DNA from: Actinomyces ruminis
GTDB taxonomy: Bacteria > Actinomycetota > Actinomycetes > Actinomycetales > Actinomycetaceae
Direction of reading: 5' to 3'
NCBI RefSeq assembly: GCF_002154335.2
Contig: NZ_MTPX02000042.1
Location: 1-64,000 of the forward strand
Length of the DNA: 64,000 nucleotides
The translations under genes were made by a program, and so were the position numbers. Numbering within the stretch: position 1 is the stretch's first letter; every line of letters starts with the position of its first letter. A model generated the notes under the pieces. That model had not been told where the DNA came from. It searched no databases and was given only the letters and a program-made list of their open reading frames with translations. Of this stretch, positions 48,097-57,801 are shown one piece after another.

Positions 48097-49086
48097 ATGA
48101 CCGCTCCGTCGAGCACGCCGCCGCTCGATGTACTGACAATCGGACGCTGTGGAATCGACATCTACCCGCTCCAGGTCGGTGTCGGTCTGGAGGACGTGGA
48201 GAGTTTCGGCAAGTTCTTAGGCGGAAGCCCCACCAACGTCGCCGTGGCCGCGGCGCGCTACCGGCACCGCTCCGCGGTGATCACCGGGGTGGGTGACGAC
48301 CCCTTCGGGCGCTTCGTGTGCTCGGAGATGCGGCGCCTCGGCGTCTACGACGACTACGTGGTCACCAAGCCGGACTTCAACACCCCGGTCACCTTCTGCG
48401 AGATCTTCCCGCCGGACAACTTCCCCCTGTACTTCTACCGCGAGCCCTCCGCCCCCGACCTGGAGTTGACCGACAACGACATCCCCGGCGATGCCGTCCG
48501 CGACGCCGCCATCTTCTGGATCTCCGCCACCGGGCTGAGCAAGGAGCCTTCGCGCTCCGCCCACCACGCCGCCCTGGACCTGCGCGAGCGCAAACAGCAC
48601 ACCATCATCGACCTCGACTACCGCGCCATGTTCTGGAAGGACGAGGCCACCGCTCACCGCGAGGTCTCCGCTGTCCTGTCCAAGGTCACCGTGGCCATCG
48701 GCAACCGAGAGGAGTGCCGCGTCGCCGTCGGGGAGACCGAGCCCGACAAGGCCGCGGACGCCCTGCTGGAGGCCGGCGTTGAACTGGCTATCGTCAAGCA
48801 GGGCCTGGAGGGCACCCTCGCCAAGACCCGCGATGAGCGCGTGGAGATCCCCGTGACCCCGGTGGTCACCAAGAACGGCCTGGGCGCGGGTGACGCCTTC
48901 GGCGGCGCCGTCTGCCACGGGCTGCTGTCCGGCTGGTCGCTGGAGAAGACGATCTTCGCAGCCTCCACGGCCGGCGCGATTGTCTCCTCCCGCTTGGAGT
49001 GCTCGACGGCGATGCCCACCGAGCCGGAGCTGCTCACCCTGATGCGCACTCACCGCGAGCTCGTACCCACCCTGCAAGACCTGTGA
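48097..49086 (+). CDS. iolC: 5-Dehydro-2-deoxygluconokinase
   Basis: An intact, 329-residue PfkB-type kinase phosphorylating 2-deoxy-5-keto-gluconate. G-G-S-P-T-N-V-A-V-A-A-A-R and the catalytic N-G-L-G-A-G-D-A-F-G-G-A are present, with F-Y-R-E-P-S-A-P-D typical of IolC. ATG 48097 follows AAAGGGAG. First gene of the main inositol operon; the next gene starts 13 bp downstream. Confidence 0.92.
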   Translation: MTAPSSTPPLDVLTIGRCGIDIYPLQVGVGLEDVESFGKFLGGSPTNVAVAAARYRHRSAVITGVGDDPFGRFVCSEMRRLGVYDDYVVTKPDFNTPVTFCEIFPPDNFPLYFYREPSAPDLELTDNDIPGDAVRDAAIFWISATGLSKEPSRSAHHAALDLRERKQHTIIDLDYRAMFWKDEATAHREVSAVLSKVTVAIGNREECRVAVGETEPDKAADALLEAGVELAIVKQGLEGTLAKTRDERVEIPVTPVVTKNGLGAGDAFGGAVCHGLLSGWSLEKTIFAASTAGAIVSSRLECSTAMPTEPELLTLMRTHRELVPTLQDL

Positions 49087-49099
49087 GGAGGAGCAGCAC

Positions 49100-49978
49100 A
49101 TGTCTGACACGCCCTTGACCGACCGGATCGTCGAGATCCGTGCCCACGCCCCCGAGCGCATCGCCCGGGTCCTGGCCGAGCGTCCCCGCGGCACACTGCC
49201 CGACGGCGACGGCAAGCTCATGATCATCGCCTGCGACCACCCCGCCCGCGGGGCGCTCGCGGCCGGTGACGACCCCATGGCCATGGCCTCCCGGGAGCAG
49301 GTGCTCGCCCGCTGCGTCACGGCCCTGTCGCGGCCCGGGGTGAACGGCTTCCTCGGCACCGCCGACCTTATCGAGGACCTGGCGCTGCTGGGCGCCCTGG
49401 ACGGCAAGCTCGTCTACGGCTCCATGAACCGCGGCGGCCTGGCCGGTGCCGCCTTCGAGATGGACGACCGCTTCACCGGCTACGACGCCGGCGGGGTGGT
49501 CGATGCGGGCCTGGACGGCGGCAAGATGCTGCTGCGCATCAACTACTCCGACTCGGCCACCGCCGACACCATCGCCGCCTGCGCCGCCGCCGTCGACGCC
49601 CTGGCTGAGCGAGGAGTCATGGCCATGGTCGAGCCGTTCATTTCCCGCTGGGAGTCCGGGCGCGTGGTCAACGACCTCAGCCCCGACGCCGTCATGACCT
49701 CCATGGCCATCGCCTCCGGCCTGGGTCGCACTTCCGCCTACACCTGGCTCAAGCTGCCGGCGGTGGCGGACATGGAGCGGGTTATGGAGGCCTCCACGCT
49801 CCCCGCCCTCATCCTGGGCGGGGCCGTCTCCGCGGACGCCGACGCCGCCCGGGAGTCCTGGGCCAGAGCCCTCGCCCTGCCCACCGTCAAGGGGCTGGTC
49901 ATCGGCCGCTCCCTCCTATTCCCCCCAGACGACGACGTCGCCGCCGCCGTCGACAACACCGTAGGACTGCTCTCATGA
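49100..49978 (+). CDS. Cgl0159-family (beta/alpha)8 aldolase-like protein
   Basis: Intact, 292 residues. A class-I-aldolase-like barrel with M-I-I-A-C-D-H-P-A-R-G near the start and a candidate Schiff-base lysine in Y-T-W-L-K-L-P-A-V. The family is named from the Corynebacterium inositol cluster. Its place right after iolC suggests that it cleaves the phosphorylated product to malonate semialdehyde and dihydroxyacetone phosphate, the IolJ step, but that is inferred. It overlaps iolB by ATGA. Confidence 0.85.
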   Translation: MSDTPLTDRIVEIRAHAPERIARVLAERPRGTLPDGDGKLMIIACDHPARGALAAGDDPMAMASREQVLARCVTALSRPGVNGFLGTADLIEDLALLGALDGKLVYGSMNRGGLAGAAFEMDDRFTGYDAGGVVDAGLDGGKMLLRINYSDSATADTIAACAAAVDALAERGVMAMVEPFISRWESGRVVNDLSPDAVMTSMAIASGLGRTSAYTWLKLPAVADMERVMEASTLPALILGGAVSADADAARESWARALALPTVKGLVIGRSLLFPPDDDVAAAVDNTVGLLS

Positions 49979-50862
49979 ACACCACCGCCCCAGACGCATC
50001 CGACATCTACGTGCCCGCGGGCTCCAGCGGACACGGCACCCTCACCGTCGACGTCGATCCCGCCCGCGCCGGCTGGACCTACTCCGGCCTGCGCGTGTGC
50101 GTGCTCGCGCCCGAGCGCTCCACCATCCTGGAGACCGGTGAGTCCGAACTGCTGGTGCTGCCGCTGGAAGGGGCCGCCACCGTGCTGGTGGACGGGCAGT
50201 CCTACGAGCTCGCCGGCCGTACGGGCGTGTTCGAGGAGATCACCGACTACCTGTACGTGCCCCGCGGCAAGACCTTCACCATCACCTCCCACGGGCGGGG
50301 GCGCTTCGCCCTGCCGGCGGCCGTGGCCTCCCGCGACCTGCCGGTCGCCTACTATGGCCGCGACCAGGTGCGCACCGATTTGCGCGGCGCGGGGGACTGC
50401 TCCCGGCAGGTGAACAACTACGCCCTGAACAACGGCGTGACCACCTCGCACCTGCTGTGCTGCGAGGTGCTGACCCCCGGCGGCAACTGGTCCTCCTACC
50501 CGGCCCACAAGCACGACGTCGCCTCCGTCGACGAGCGCGAGCTGGAGGAGATCTACTACTTCGAGATCCGCACCGCCCCCGACGGTAACGCCGGCTTCGG
50601 GCTGCACCGCACCTATGCCTCCAGCCCCGACCGCCCCATCGACCTGTGTACCGAGGTGCACCAGGGCGACGTCGCCCTGGTGCCCTACGGCTACCACGGC
50701 CCGTGCGTGGCCGCGCCCGGGTATGACATGTACTACCTCAACGTCATGGCCGGCCCGGCCGAGGACCTGGTGTGGCTAGCCCCCGACGACCCCGCCCACC
50801 ACTGGATTCGCGGTACCTGGGAGACCCAGGAGATCGACCCCCGGCTGCCCATGACCCACTGA
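49975..50862 (+). CDS. iolB: 5-Deoxy-glucuronate isomerase
   Basis: An intact, 295-residue double cupin. Metal/active-site motifs are P-A-H-K-H-D and E-E-I-Y-Y-F, with Q-G-D-V-A-L-V-P-Y-G-Y-H-G-P and Y-Y-L-N-V-M-A-G near the end, all typical of IolB. Converts 5-deoxy-glucuronate to 2-deoxy-5-keto-gluconate, the IolC substrate. Translationally coupled to the previous gene. Confidence 0.93.
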   Translation: MNTTAPDASDIYVPAGSSGHGTLTVDVDPARAGWTYSGLRVCVLAPERSTILETGESELLVLPLEGAATVLVDGQSYELAGRTGVFEEITDYLYVPRGKTFTITSHGRGRFALPAAVASRDLPVAYYGRDQVRTDLRGAGDCSRQVNNYALNNGVTTSHLLCCEVLTPGGNWSSYPAHKHDVASVDERELEEIYYFEIRTAPDGNAGFGLHRTYASSPDRPIDLCTEVHQGDVALVPYGYHGPCVAAPGYDMYYLNVMAGPAEDLVWLAPDDPAHHWIRGTWETQEIDPRLPMTH

Positions 50863-50922
50863 TTTCGATCACCCGAACAGAACTCGTCACCAATCGCCCA
50901 AACACAGAAGAGAAGAAGACAT

Positions 50923-52830
50923 ATGAGCAACGAAGCCTACGCGGGCACCATCCGCCTGACCGTCGCCCAGGCCACCATCCGCTTCCTGTCCAACCAGTAC
51001 TCCGAGCGCGACGGCGTCGAGCAGCGCCTGATCGCCGGCGCCTTCGGCATCTTCGGCCACGGCAACGTCGCCGGCATCGGCCAGGCGCTGCTGCAGAACG
51101 AGGTGGCGCCGCTGGAGGGCGAGGAGCCCATGCCCTACATCATGCCCCGCAACGAGCAGGGACAGGTACACGCGGCCGCCGCCTTCGCCAAGACCAAGAA
51201 CCGGCTGCAGACCTACATGTGCACCGCCTCCATCGGCCCGGGCTCGCTCAACATGGTCACCGGTGCCGCCCTGGCCACCACCAACCGCCTGCCCGTGCTG
51301 CTGTTCCCCTCCGACCAGTTCGCCACCCGCGTGCCCGACCCGGTGCTCCAGCAGCTCGAGGACCCCACCACGCTGGACATCACCGTCAATGACGCCTTCC
51401 GGCCCGTCTCCCGGTTCTTCGACCGCATCAACCGGCCCGAGCAGCTCATCCCCTCGCTGCTGGGCGCTATGCGCGTGCTCACGGACCCGGCCGACACCGG
51501 CGCCGTCACCATCGCCATGCCGCAGGACGTCCAGGCCGAGGCCCACGACTGGCCGATCGAGTTCTTCCGCAAGCGCGTGTGGCACGTACGCCGCCCCGTG
51601 CCCGAGCCCGCCGCCCTCGAGCGCGCCGTCGCCCTCATCCGCGACGCCAAACGCCCGCTGCTGATCGCCGGCGGCGGGGCCATCTACTCCGAGGCCTCCG
51701 AGCAGCTGCGCGCCTTCGCCACCGCAACCGGCATCCCGGTGGCCGACACCCAGGCCGGCAAGGGCGCCATCAACTTCGATCACCCCTGCGCCGTCGGCGG
51801 GGTCGGCTCCACCGGCGGCGACTCCGGCAACCACTTGGCGGACAAGGCCGATCTGATCATCGGTGTGGGAACGCGCTACTCCGACTTCACCACCGCCTCC
51901 AAGACCCAGTTCAAGAACCCCGACGTCAAGTTCGTCAACGTCAACGTGGCCGCCTTCGACGCCGCCAAGCAGAGCGCCGAGATGGTGGTGGCCGACGCCC
52001 GCGAGGCCCTGATCGCGCTTACCGAGGCCCTGGCCGACTACCACGTGGAGCCCGCCTACACCGAGGAGATCGCCCGCGAGCGCGAGGCCTGGTTCGCCGC
52101 CACCGACAAGTGCTACCACCTGGGGCACACCCCGCTGCCCGCCCAGACCGAGGTCTTCGGCGCCCTCAACGAGTTGCTCGGCGACGAGGACGTGGTCATC
52201 AACGCCGCCGGCTCCATGCCCGGCGACCTGCAGGCCCTCTGGCAGGCCCGCACCCCCACCCAGTACCACGTGGAGTACGCCTTCTCCTGCATGGGCTACG
52301 AGATCCCCGCCGCCCTGGGCGTCAAGCTCGCCCGGCCGGACAGCGAGGTCGTCTCCATCGTCGGGGACGGCACCTACCAGATGCTGCCCATGGAGCTGGC
52401 CACCGTGGCCCAGGAGGGCATCAAGGTCATCTACGTGCTGCTGCAGAACTACGGCTTCGCCTCCATCGGCTCCCTGTCCGAGTCCCACGGCTCCCAGCGC
52501 TTCGGCACCAAGTACCGCCGCCGCGGCCAGGGTGGGCACCTGCAGGACGAGGACAAGATCGCCGGCGTAGACATCGCCGCGAACGCCGAGTCCTGGGGGT
52601 TGAAGGTCTACCGCGTCAGCACAATCGCGGAGTTCAAGGAGGCCTACGCCCAGGCACACGCCGGGGACGAGGCCGCCATGATCCACATCGAAACCGACCT
52701 GTACGGCCCGAACCCGCCGGCCTCCTCCTGGTGGGACGTGGTGGTCTCCTCCGTCTCCAACCTGGAGTCCACCCAGAAGGCCTACAAACAGTACGTCGAG
52801 GACCGCAAGCCGCAGCGTCACTATCTGTGA
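50923..52830 (+). CDS. iolD: 3D-(3,5/4)-trihydroxycyclohexane-1,2-dione hydrolase
   Basis: An intact, 635-residue thiamine-diphosphate enzyme opening the inositol ring. R-L-T-V-A-Q-A-T-I-R-F-L starts the PYR domain, and G-D-G-T-Y-Q-M-L-P-M-E-L is the metal/TPP motif. R-G-Q-G-G-H-L and N-P-P-A-S-S-W-W-D-V are IolD-specific. ATG 50923 is preceded by AGAAGAAG. 60 bp behind iolB and 58 bp before iolA. Confidence 0.94.
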   Translation: MSNEAYAGTIRLTVAQATIRFLSNQYSERDGVEQRLIAGAFGIFGHGNVAGIGQALLQNEVAPLEGEEPMPYIMPRNEQGQVHAAAAFAKTKNRLQTYMCTASIGPGSLNMVTGAALATTNRLPVLLFPSDQFATRVPDPVLQQLEDPTTLDITVNDAFRPVSRFFDRINRPEQLIPSLLGAMRVLTDPADTGAVTIAMPQDVQAEAHDWPIEFFRKRVWHVRRPVPEPAALERAVALIRDAKRPLLIAGGGAIYSEASEQLRAFATATGIPVADTQAGKGAINFDHPCAVGGVGSTGGDSGNHLADKADLIIGVGTRYSDFTTASKTQFKNPDVKFVNVNVAAFDAAKQSAEMVVADAREALIALTEALADYHVEPAYTEEIAREREAWFAATDKCYHLGHTPLPAQTEVFGALNELLGDEDVVINAAGSMPGDLQALWQARTPTQYHVEYAFSCMGYEIPAALGVKLARPDSEVVSIVGDGTYQMLPMELATVAQEGIKVIYVLLQNYGFASIGSLSESHGSQRFGTKYRRRGQGGHLQDEDKIAGVDIAANAESWGLKVYRVSTIAEFKEAYAQAHAGDEAAMIHIETDLYGPNPPASSWWDVVVSSVSNLESTQKAYKQYVEDRKPQRHYL

Positions 52831-52888
52831 GCGCCCGACTGCCCAACGCCTGAAGAACACCTGAAACAAACACCCCAAGGAGTCAGCG

Positions 52889-54411
52889 ATGACACAGAGC
52901 ACGCCAGCGGCCTCGGGCCTGCGGACCATCAGCCACTGGATCGACGGCAAGCCCTACGAGGGCACCCCCATCGGCCGCTTCCCGGTGGAGAACCCGGGCA
53001 CCGGCGAGGTGGAGGCCGAGTTGCTGCAGGCCTCGGACGCGGACCTGGACTACGCCGTCGAGGTGGCGACCCGAGCACAGAAGGAGTGGGCCAAGTACTC
53101 CCTGGCCAAGCGCACGGCGATCATGTTCCGCATGCGCGACCTGGTGCTGGAGCACCAGGATGAGATGGCACGGATGATCGTGGCCGAGCACGGCAAGAAC
53201 TACTCCGACGCCATCGGCGAGATTCAGCGTGGCCGGGAGACCCTCGACTTCGCCACCGCGATCAACCTCGCATTGAAGGGTGAGTGCTCCTTCGACATCT
53301 CCACGGGCGTGGATATCCACACCCTGCGCCAGCCGGTCGGCGTGGTCGCGGGCATCGTGCCCTTCAATTTCCCGGCAATGGTGCCCATGTGGATGCACCC
53401 GATCGCCATCGCCACCGGCAATGCCTTCATCCTCAAGCCGGCGTCCATGACGCCGTCGGCGGCCCTGCTCACCGCCGAGCTGTACAAGGAGGCCGGCCTG
53501 CCCGACGGCGTGTTCAACGTCGTGGCCGGTAATCGGAAGATGGTCACCAAGGTGCTGGAGCACCCCGGCATCAACGCCATCTCCTTCGTGGGTTCCACCC
53601 CGGTGGCGCACATCGTGCAGGACACCGGCGTCACCCACGGCAAGCGGGTGCAGGCGCTCGGCGGTGCCAACAACCACGCCATCGTCATGCCCGACGCCGA
53701 CCTGGACTTCGCCGCCCAGCACATCTCGGCCGCCGCCTTCGGAGCCGCCGGCGAGCGCTGCATGGCGCTGCCCGTCGTCGTCGCCGTCGGCGGAATCGGC
53801 CCGGACCTGGCCCGGCGGGTCAAGGCGCACGCCGAGAGGATCAAGGTCGGCTACGGCATGGACGAGGGCGTGGAGATGGGACCGGTCATCGACGCCAAGT
53901 CCAAGGAGAAGATCGTCGGGCTGATCAACGAGGGCGAGTCCAAGGGTGCCGACGTGGTGCTGGACGGCCGTGGCCTGGTGATTCCCGGCCACGAGAACGG
54001 GCACTTCCTCGGCCCCACCATCGTGGACAACGTGCCGCTCGACTCCGAGCTGTACCGGGAAGAGGTCTTCGGTCCGGTTCTGGTGATCGTGCACGCCGAC
54101 ACCTACGAGGAGGCCATCGAAATCGTCAATGCCTCGCCCTACGGCAACGGCTCCGCCATCTTCACCAACGACGGTGGTGTCGCCCGTCGCTTCCAGCTGG
54201 ACGTGGAGGCCGGCATGGTCGGCATCAACGTGCCGATCCCCACCCGGTGGCCTACTACTCCTTCGGCGGGTGGAAGGAGTCTCTGCTCGGGGACACCCAT
54301 ATCCACGGCCCCGAGGGCGTGAAGTTCTACACCCGGGCCAAGGCGGTCACCTCCCGCTGGCCCAGTGAGAAGACCTACGCCGCCACCATGTCCTTCCAGC
54401 GCGAGGAGTAG
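52889..54411 (+). CDS. iolA: Malonate-semialdehyde dehydrogenase (acylating), frameshifted
   Basis: About 507 residues when repaired. CoA-dependent aldehyde dehydrogenase making acetyl-CoA from malonate semialdehyde. [14 protein letters not shown] opens the cofactor region, F-V-G-S-T-P-V-A is present, and the catalytic Cys is in G-E-R-C-M-A-L-P. One base is missing near 54241; the continuation [15 protein letters not shown] is the expected end and stops at 54411. Last gene of the iolC operon, followed by a hairpin. Confidence 0.92.
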
Positions 54412-54440
54412 CCCACGCTCGTGGGGCGCGGTCCGCACGT

Positions 54441-54478
54441 GCGTGCCCCCGCGGCATCCCGTGGCTGCGGGGGCACGC
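54441..54478 (+). terminator. Hairpin terminator after iolA
   Basis: GCGTGCCCCCGC (54441-54452) pairs with GCGGGGGCACGC (54467-54478), 12 bp, 29 bp behind the stop. No T tract. Confidence 0.6.
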
Positions 54479-54532
54479 CGTGTGCTTGTCGAGACCAGGC
54501 GAGCGCGCGGTGCGGACCTCACAACAACTGAA

Positions 54533-54548
54533 ATTTGTCAGTACAAAT
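54533..54548. promoter_or_regulatory. Inositol-regulon operator, site 3
   Basis: ATTTGTCAGTACAAAT, one mismatch from a perfect palindrome, 114 bp upstream of the iolE-like gene. This is the same site type as at 46671, 47981, 57732 and 62622. It probably controls the iolE-iolG-iolH unit. Confidence 0.72.
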
Positions 54549-54662
54549 CCCTGGTGTTTTGCGTGCTCGACCACTAGACTCAAAACCGTCCGAAACGATT
54601 CGGACGTTTGGGTCGGGCCCTGCGCCGACTCAGGCAATCCATCAGAACTCTCAGGAGCGACA

Positions 54663-55603
54663 ATGACGTCAACCGCCTCGAAGGCTGTCAACACCAACGA
54701 CCCGAAGTACTCCAAGCTCACCATCGGCGTCTGCCCCGACCAGTGGGGCGTCTGGTTCCCCGACGACCCCAAGCAGATGCCGCCCCGCCAGGCCTGGCAG
54801 GAGATGGCCGAGGCGGGCTTCGAGGTCATCGAGACCGGCCCCTGGGGATACTTCCCCACCGACCCCAAGGAACTGCAGACGTGGTGCGACGAGTTCGGCA
54901 TGCGCGTCGTCGCCGGCACCGGCTGGGGCATCCTGCACAAGGCCGAGGCCTGGCCCGAGACAATCAAGCACTTCCGCGAGATCGCCGAGACCCACGCCGC
55001 CGTCGGCGCCGAGTACATGGTCCACCTGCCCCCGCTGTACCGCGACGACAAGACCTGGGAATGGACCGACGACCGCGTCCTGTCCGACGACGCCTGGAAG
55101 CTCTACGTCGAGCACGCCAATGCCCTGGGCAGATGCTGCTGGACGAGTACGGCCTCAAGATGGTGCTGCACCCGCACGGCGACTCCCACATCGAGACCCC
55201 CGAGGAGATCGCCCGCATCTTCGACGCCACCGACCCCACCTACGTCAACCTGTGCCTGGACTCCGGGCACGTCGTGTACGGCGGCGGTGATCCGGTCGAG
55301 CTGTGCAAGCAGTACCCCGAGCGCATCACCTACGTGCACATCAAGGCCTTCGACGAGGACATCACCCGCGAGGCCCACGAGAAGGACTGGCCCTTCGGCG
55401 AGGCCGTCACCAAGGGCGCCTCGGTCTGCCCACCCGCCGGCCTGCCCGAGATGCACGCCTTCGTCGATGCGCTCGCCGAGCTGGACAAGCCGATCTACTG
55501 CATCTGCGAGCAGGACTGCTACCCCTGCGAGCCGTCCTTCCCCAAGCCCAACGCCATCAACATGCGCAAGTACCTGGCCGAGTGCGGCCTGGGCCTGGCC
55601 TGA
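54663..55603 (+). CDS. iolE: Inosose dehydratase-like TIM barrel (IolE type), frameshifted
   Basis: About 313 residues when repaired. The N-terminus I-G-V-C-P-D-Q-W-G-V-W-F-P-D-D-P-K-Q is the IolE pattern. Metal ligands are in V-L-H-P-H-G-D, L-D-S-G-H-V and Y-V-H-I-K-A-F. It would dehydrate 2-keto-inositol to the dione used by IolD. One base is missing near 55131. First of three genes behind operator site 3. Confidence 0.85.
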
Positions 55604-55711
55604 GCGGGGCGCGCCGGCGGGTCGCGCCGTCGGCGAACCGCTGCCCCGCCCCCGAAGCGTCCTCCAATAACCCCAACACAGCTCCACAACGAATCCTCAA
55701 GGAAGAGAATC

Positions 55712-56722
55712 ATGACCGTACGCATTGGTCTCATCGGCGCCGGCGGCATGGGCCGCGCCCACCTCGCCCGCATCACCAACGAGCTGTCCGGCGGCAAGAT
55801 CGTCGCCGTGGCGGACATCAACCACGACGCCGCCGTCTCGGCCGCCGAGCCCTACGGCGCCAAGGCCTACGACACCTCCGACGAGCTGGTGGGCGACCCC
55901 GAGGTCGACGCCGTCGTCATCGCCACCTTCGGCAAGGTCCACGCCCCCGACGTCATCAAGTGCATCGAGGCCGGCAAATACGTCCTGTGCGAGAAGCCCC
56001 TGGCCACCACCGCCGAGGACTGCATCAAGATCATGGAGGCCGAGCAGAAGGCCGGCAAGAAGCTGGTCACCGTCGGCTTCATGCGCCGCTTCGACGCCGC
56101 CTACAACGAGATGAAGGCCGTGCTGGAGGCGGGCGAGAACGGCCAGGCCCTCCTGGTGCACAACCGCCACCGCAACCCCTCGGTGCCCGAGTCCTACACC
56201 TCGCGCATGGCCATCGACGACACCGCCATCCACGAGATCGACACCATGCGCTGGTTGCTGGGGGAGGAGATCGTCAAGGTGCGCGTCGAGCGCCCGAAGT
56301 CCACCACCCACCGCTTCGAGCACCTGATCGACCCGGTCGTGGTGGTCATGTACACCGAGTCCGGCGTGCGCATCGACGACGAGGTCAACGTCAACCTGCA
56401 GTGGGCCTACTCCATCGAGTGCGAGCTCGTGCTCGAGACCGCGGCGGTGCGCCTCGGCGACCAGGAGAAGATCCACATCCGCGACGCCCACGGCAACCGC
56501 AACGCCATGTGCCAGTCGCACATCGACCGCTTCCAGGGCGCCTTCAACCGCGAGTTCCAGGAGTGGATCAACGCCGTCGCCCGCGACGAGCACACCGGCT
56601 CGACCTCCTGGGACGGCTACGCCGCCACCTCCGTCGTCGACGCCGCCGTCGCCTCCCTGGAGGACGAGACCTCCCCGCTGGTCGACGTCACGCTCATCGA
56701 CAAGCCGGACTTCTACGCCTGA
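55712..56722 (+). CDS. iolG: Inositol 2-dehydrogenase
   Basis: Intact, 336 residues. I-G-L-I-G-A-G-G-M-G-R-A-H is the NAD site, L-C-E-K-P-L-A-T-T the lysine motif and D-T-A-I-H-E-I-D-T-M-R the catalytic His/Asp. M-R-R-F-D-A-A-Y matches IolG and scyllo-inositol dehydrogenases. AAGGAAGAGAATC precedes the ATG. Catalyses the first oxidation of inositol and lies between the iolE-like and iolH-like genes. Confidence 0.9.
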   Translation: MTVRIGLIGAGGMGRAHLARITNELSGGKIVAVADINHDAAVSAAEPYGAKAYDTSDELVGDPEVDAVVIATFGKVHAPDVIKCIEAGKYVLCEKPLATTAEDCIKIMEAEQKAGKKLVTVGFMRRFDAAYNEMKAVLEAGENGQALLVHNRHRNPSVPESYTSRMAIDDTAIHEIDTMRWLLGEEIVKVRVERPKSTTHRFEHLIDPVVVVMYTESGVRIDDEVNVNLQWAYSIECELVLETAAVRLGDQEKIHIRDAHGNRNAMCQSHIDRFQGAFNREFQEWINAVARDEHTGSTSWDGYAATSVVDAAVASLEDETSPLVDVTLIDKPDFYA

Positions 56723-56757
56723 CAGTAGGCGGGAAGGCGAACCGAAAGGAGAGACCC

Positions 56758-57630
56758 ATGGTCGACATCGCACTCGACCCGAACATGTACTACTTGAGCA
56801 TGTCCACCGCGGACACCCTGCACAAGGCTGCCGAGCTCGGGTTCAAGTACGTGGAGCTGTCACCCAACGACGAGTTCCACCTCTGGCACCACTACCCCAA
56901 GGCCGACCGCGCCTTCATCGCCGAGCTCAAGCAGGCGGAGAAGGACTCCGGCGTCAAAGTCCGCACGCTCAACCCTGTGTTCAACTGGTCCTCGCCCGAC
57001 GAGGCCGAGCGGCAGGCGCAGGTGCGCAACTGGCGGCGTCTGCTCGAGCTGGCCGACGCCCTGGACGTGCGTGACATCGTCTCGGAGTTCTCCGGCGACC
57101 GCAACCGTGCCAGCCGTTCGGAGCAGCAATGGTACAAGTCCATCGAGGAGCTGATCCCGCACTTCGAGAAGTACGGCATCCGCCTGAACATGGAGGCGCA
57201 CCCCTACGACTTCGTCGAGCTGCACGACCGGGCCCTGGAACTCGTGCGTTCCGTGGACAAGGACTGGCTCGGGTACGAGTACTGCTGCCCGCACACCTTC
57301 CACCTGTCCGACGGCGCGGGCGACGCCGACCGCATGATCCGCACCGCCGCGGCGGCGGGCAAGCTCCGGGAGGTGCACGTCTCCGACGGCTTCAACCACC
57401 GGATCAATGACGGCAACCGGTACATCATCAACCCGCCGGGCGCCGACGTCACCGTCCACCAGCACAACGCCATCGGCAACGGCGAGGTTCCCTGGGACCA
57501 GGTGTTCTCGGCACTGCGCGAGGTCGGCTTTGACGGCGTGGTGTCCGTGTGCATCTTCGGCTGGCACGAGTGGGCCGACGAGTACAACAAGGCCGCGCTG
57601 GAGCGCCTGACCCAGGAGCTCGGCGCCTAA
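56758..57630 (+). CDS. IolH-like sugar phosphate isomerase/epimerase
   Basis: Intact, 290 residues. The start A-L-D-P-N-M-Y-Y-L-S-M and L-G-F-K-Y-V-E-L-S-P-N-D-E-F resembles IolH proteins. Metal ligands are plausible in N-M-E-A-H-P, the H-L-S-D-G region and V-H-V-S-D-G-F-N-H. AAAGGAGAG precedes ATG 56758. The exact reaction of IolH is not settled. A 16-bp hairpin terminates the unit. Confidence 0.82.
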   Translation: MVDIALDPNMYYLSMSTADTLHKAAELGFKYVELSPNDEFHLWHHYPKADRAFIAELKQAEKDSGVKVRTLNPVFNWSSPDEAERQAQVRNWRRLLELADALDVRDIVSEFSGDRNRASRSEQQWYKSIEELIPHFEKYGIRLNMEAHPYDFVELHDRALELVRSVDKDWLGYEYCCPHTFHLSDGAGDADRMIRTAAAAGKLREVHVSDGFNHRINDGNRYIINPPGADVTVHQHNAIGNGEVPWDQVFSALREVGFDGVVSVCIFGWHEWADEYNKAALERLTQELGA

Positions 57631-57635
57631 TCCCC

Positions 57636-57672
57636 GGGCCGGTCGCTCCGCACGCCGCGGAGCGACCGGCCC
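57636..57672 (+). terminator. Hairpin terminator after the iolH-like gene
   Basis: A perfect 16-bp stem (57636-57651 with 57657-57672, GGGCCGGTCGCTCCGC and its complement) with a 5-nt loop begins 5 bp after the stop codon. Confidence 0.75.
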
Positions 57673-57731
57673 CGTAAGTCAATGCAGTCGCTACAGACAA
57701 TCTCAAAGGGTGGGGCGAAGCGCTTGCGGAA

Positions 57732-57747
57732 ATTTGTCCTGACAAAT
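57732..57747. promoter_or_regulatory. Inositol-regulon operator, site 4
   Basis: ATTTGTCCTGACAAAT, a perfect ATTTGTC/GACAAAT inverted repeat with a 2-nt centre, 54 bp before the transporter start. Its CTGACA overlaps a possible -35; TAGCGT 18 nt on could be a weak -10. Confidence 0.8.
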
Positions 57748-57801
57748 AGTCGCTATTCGTGTTAGCGTTGCCCCATCGTACGAACCGACAAAGGAGTCAA
57801 T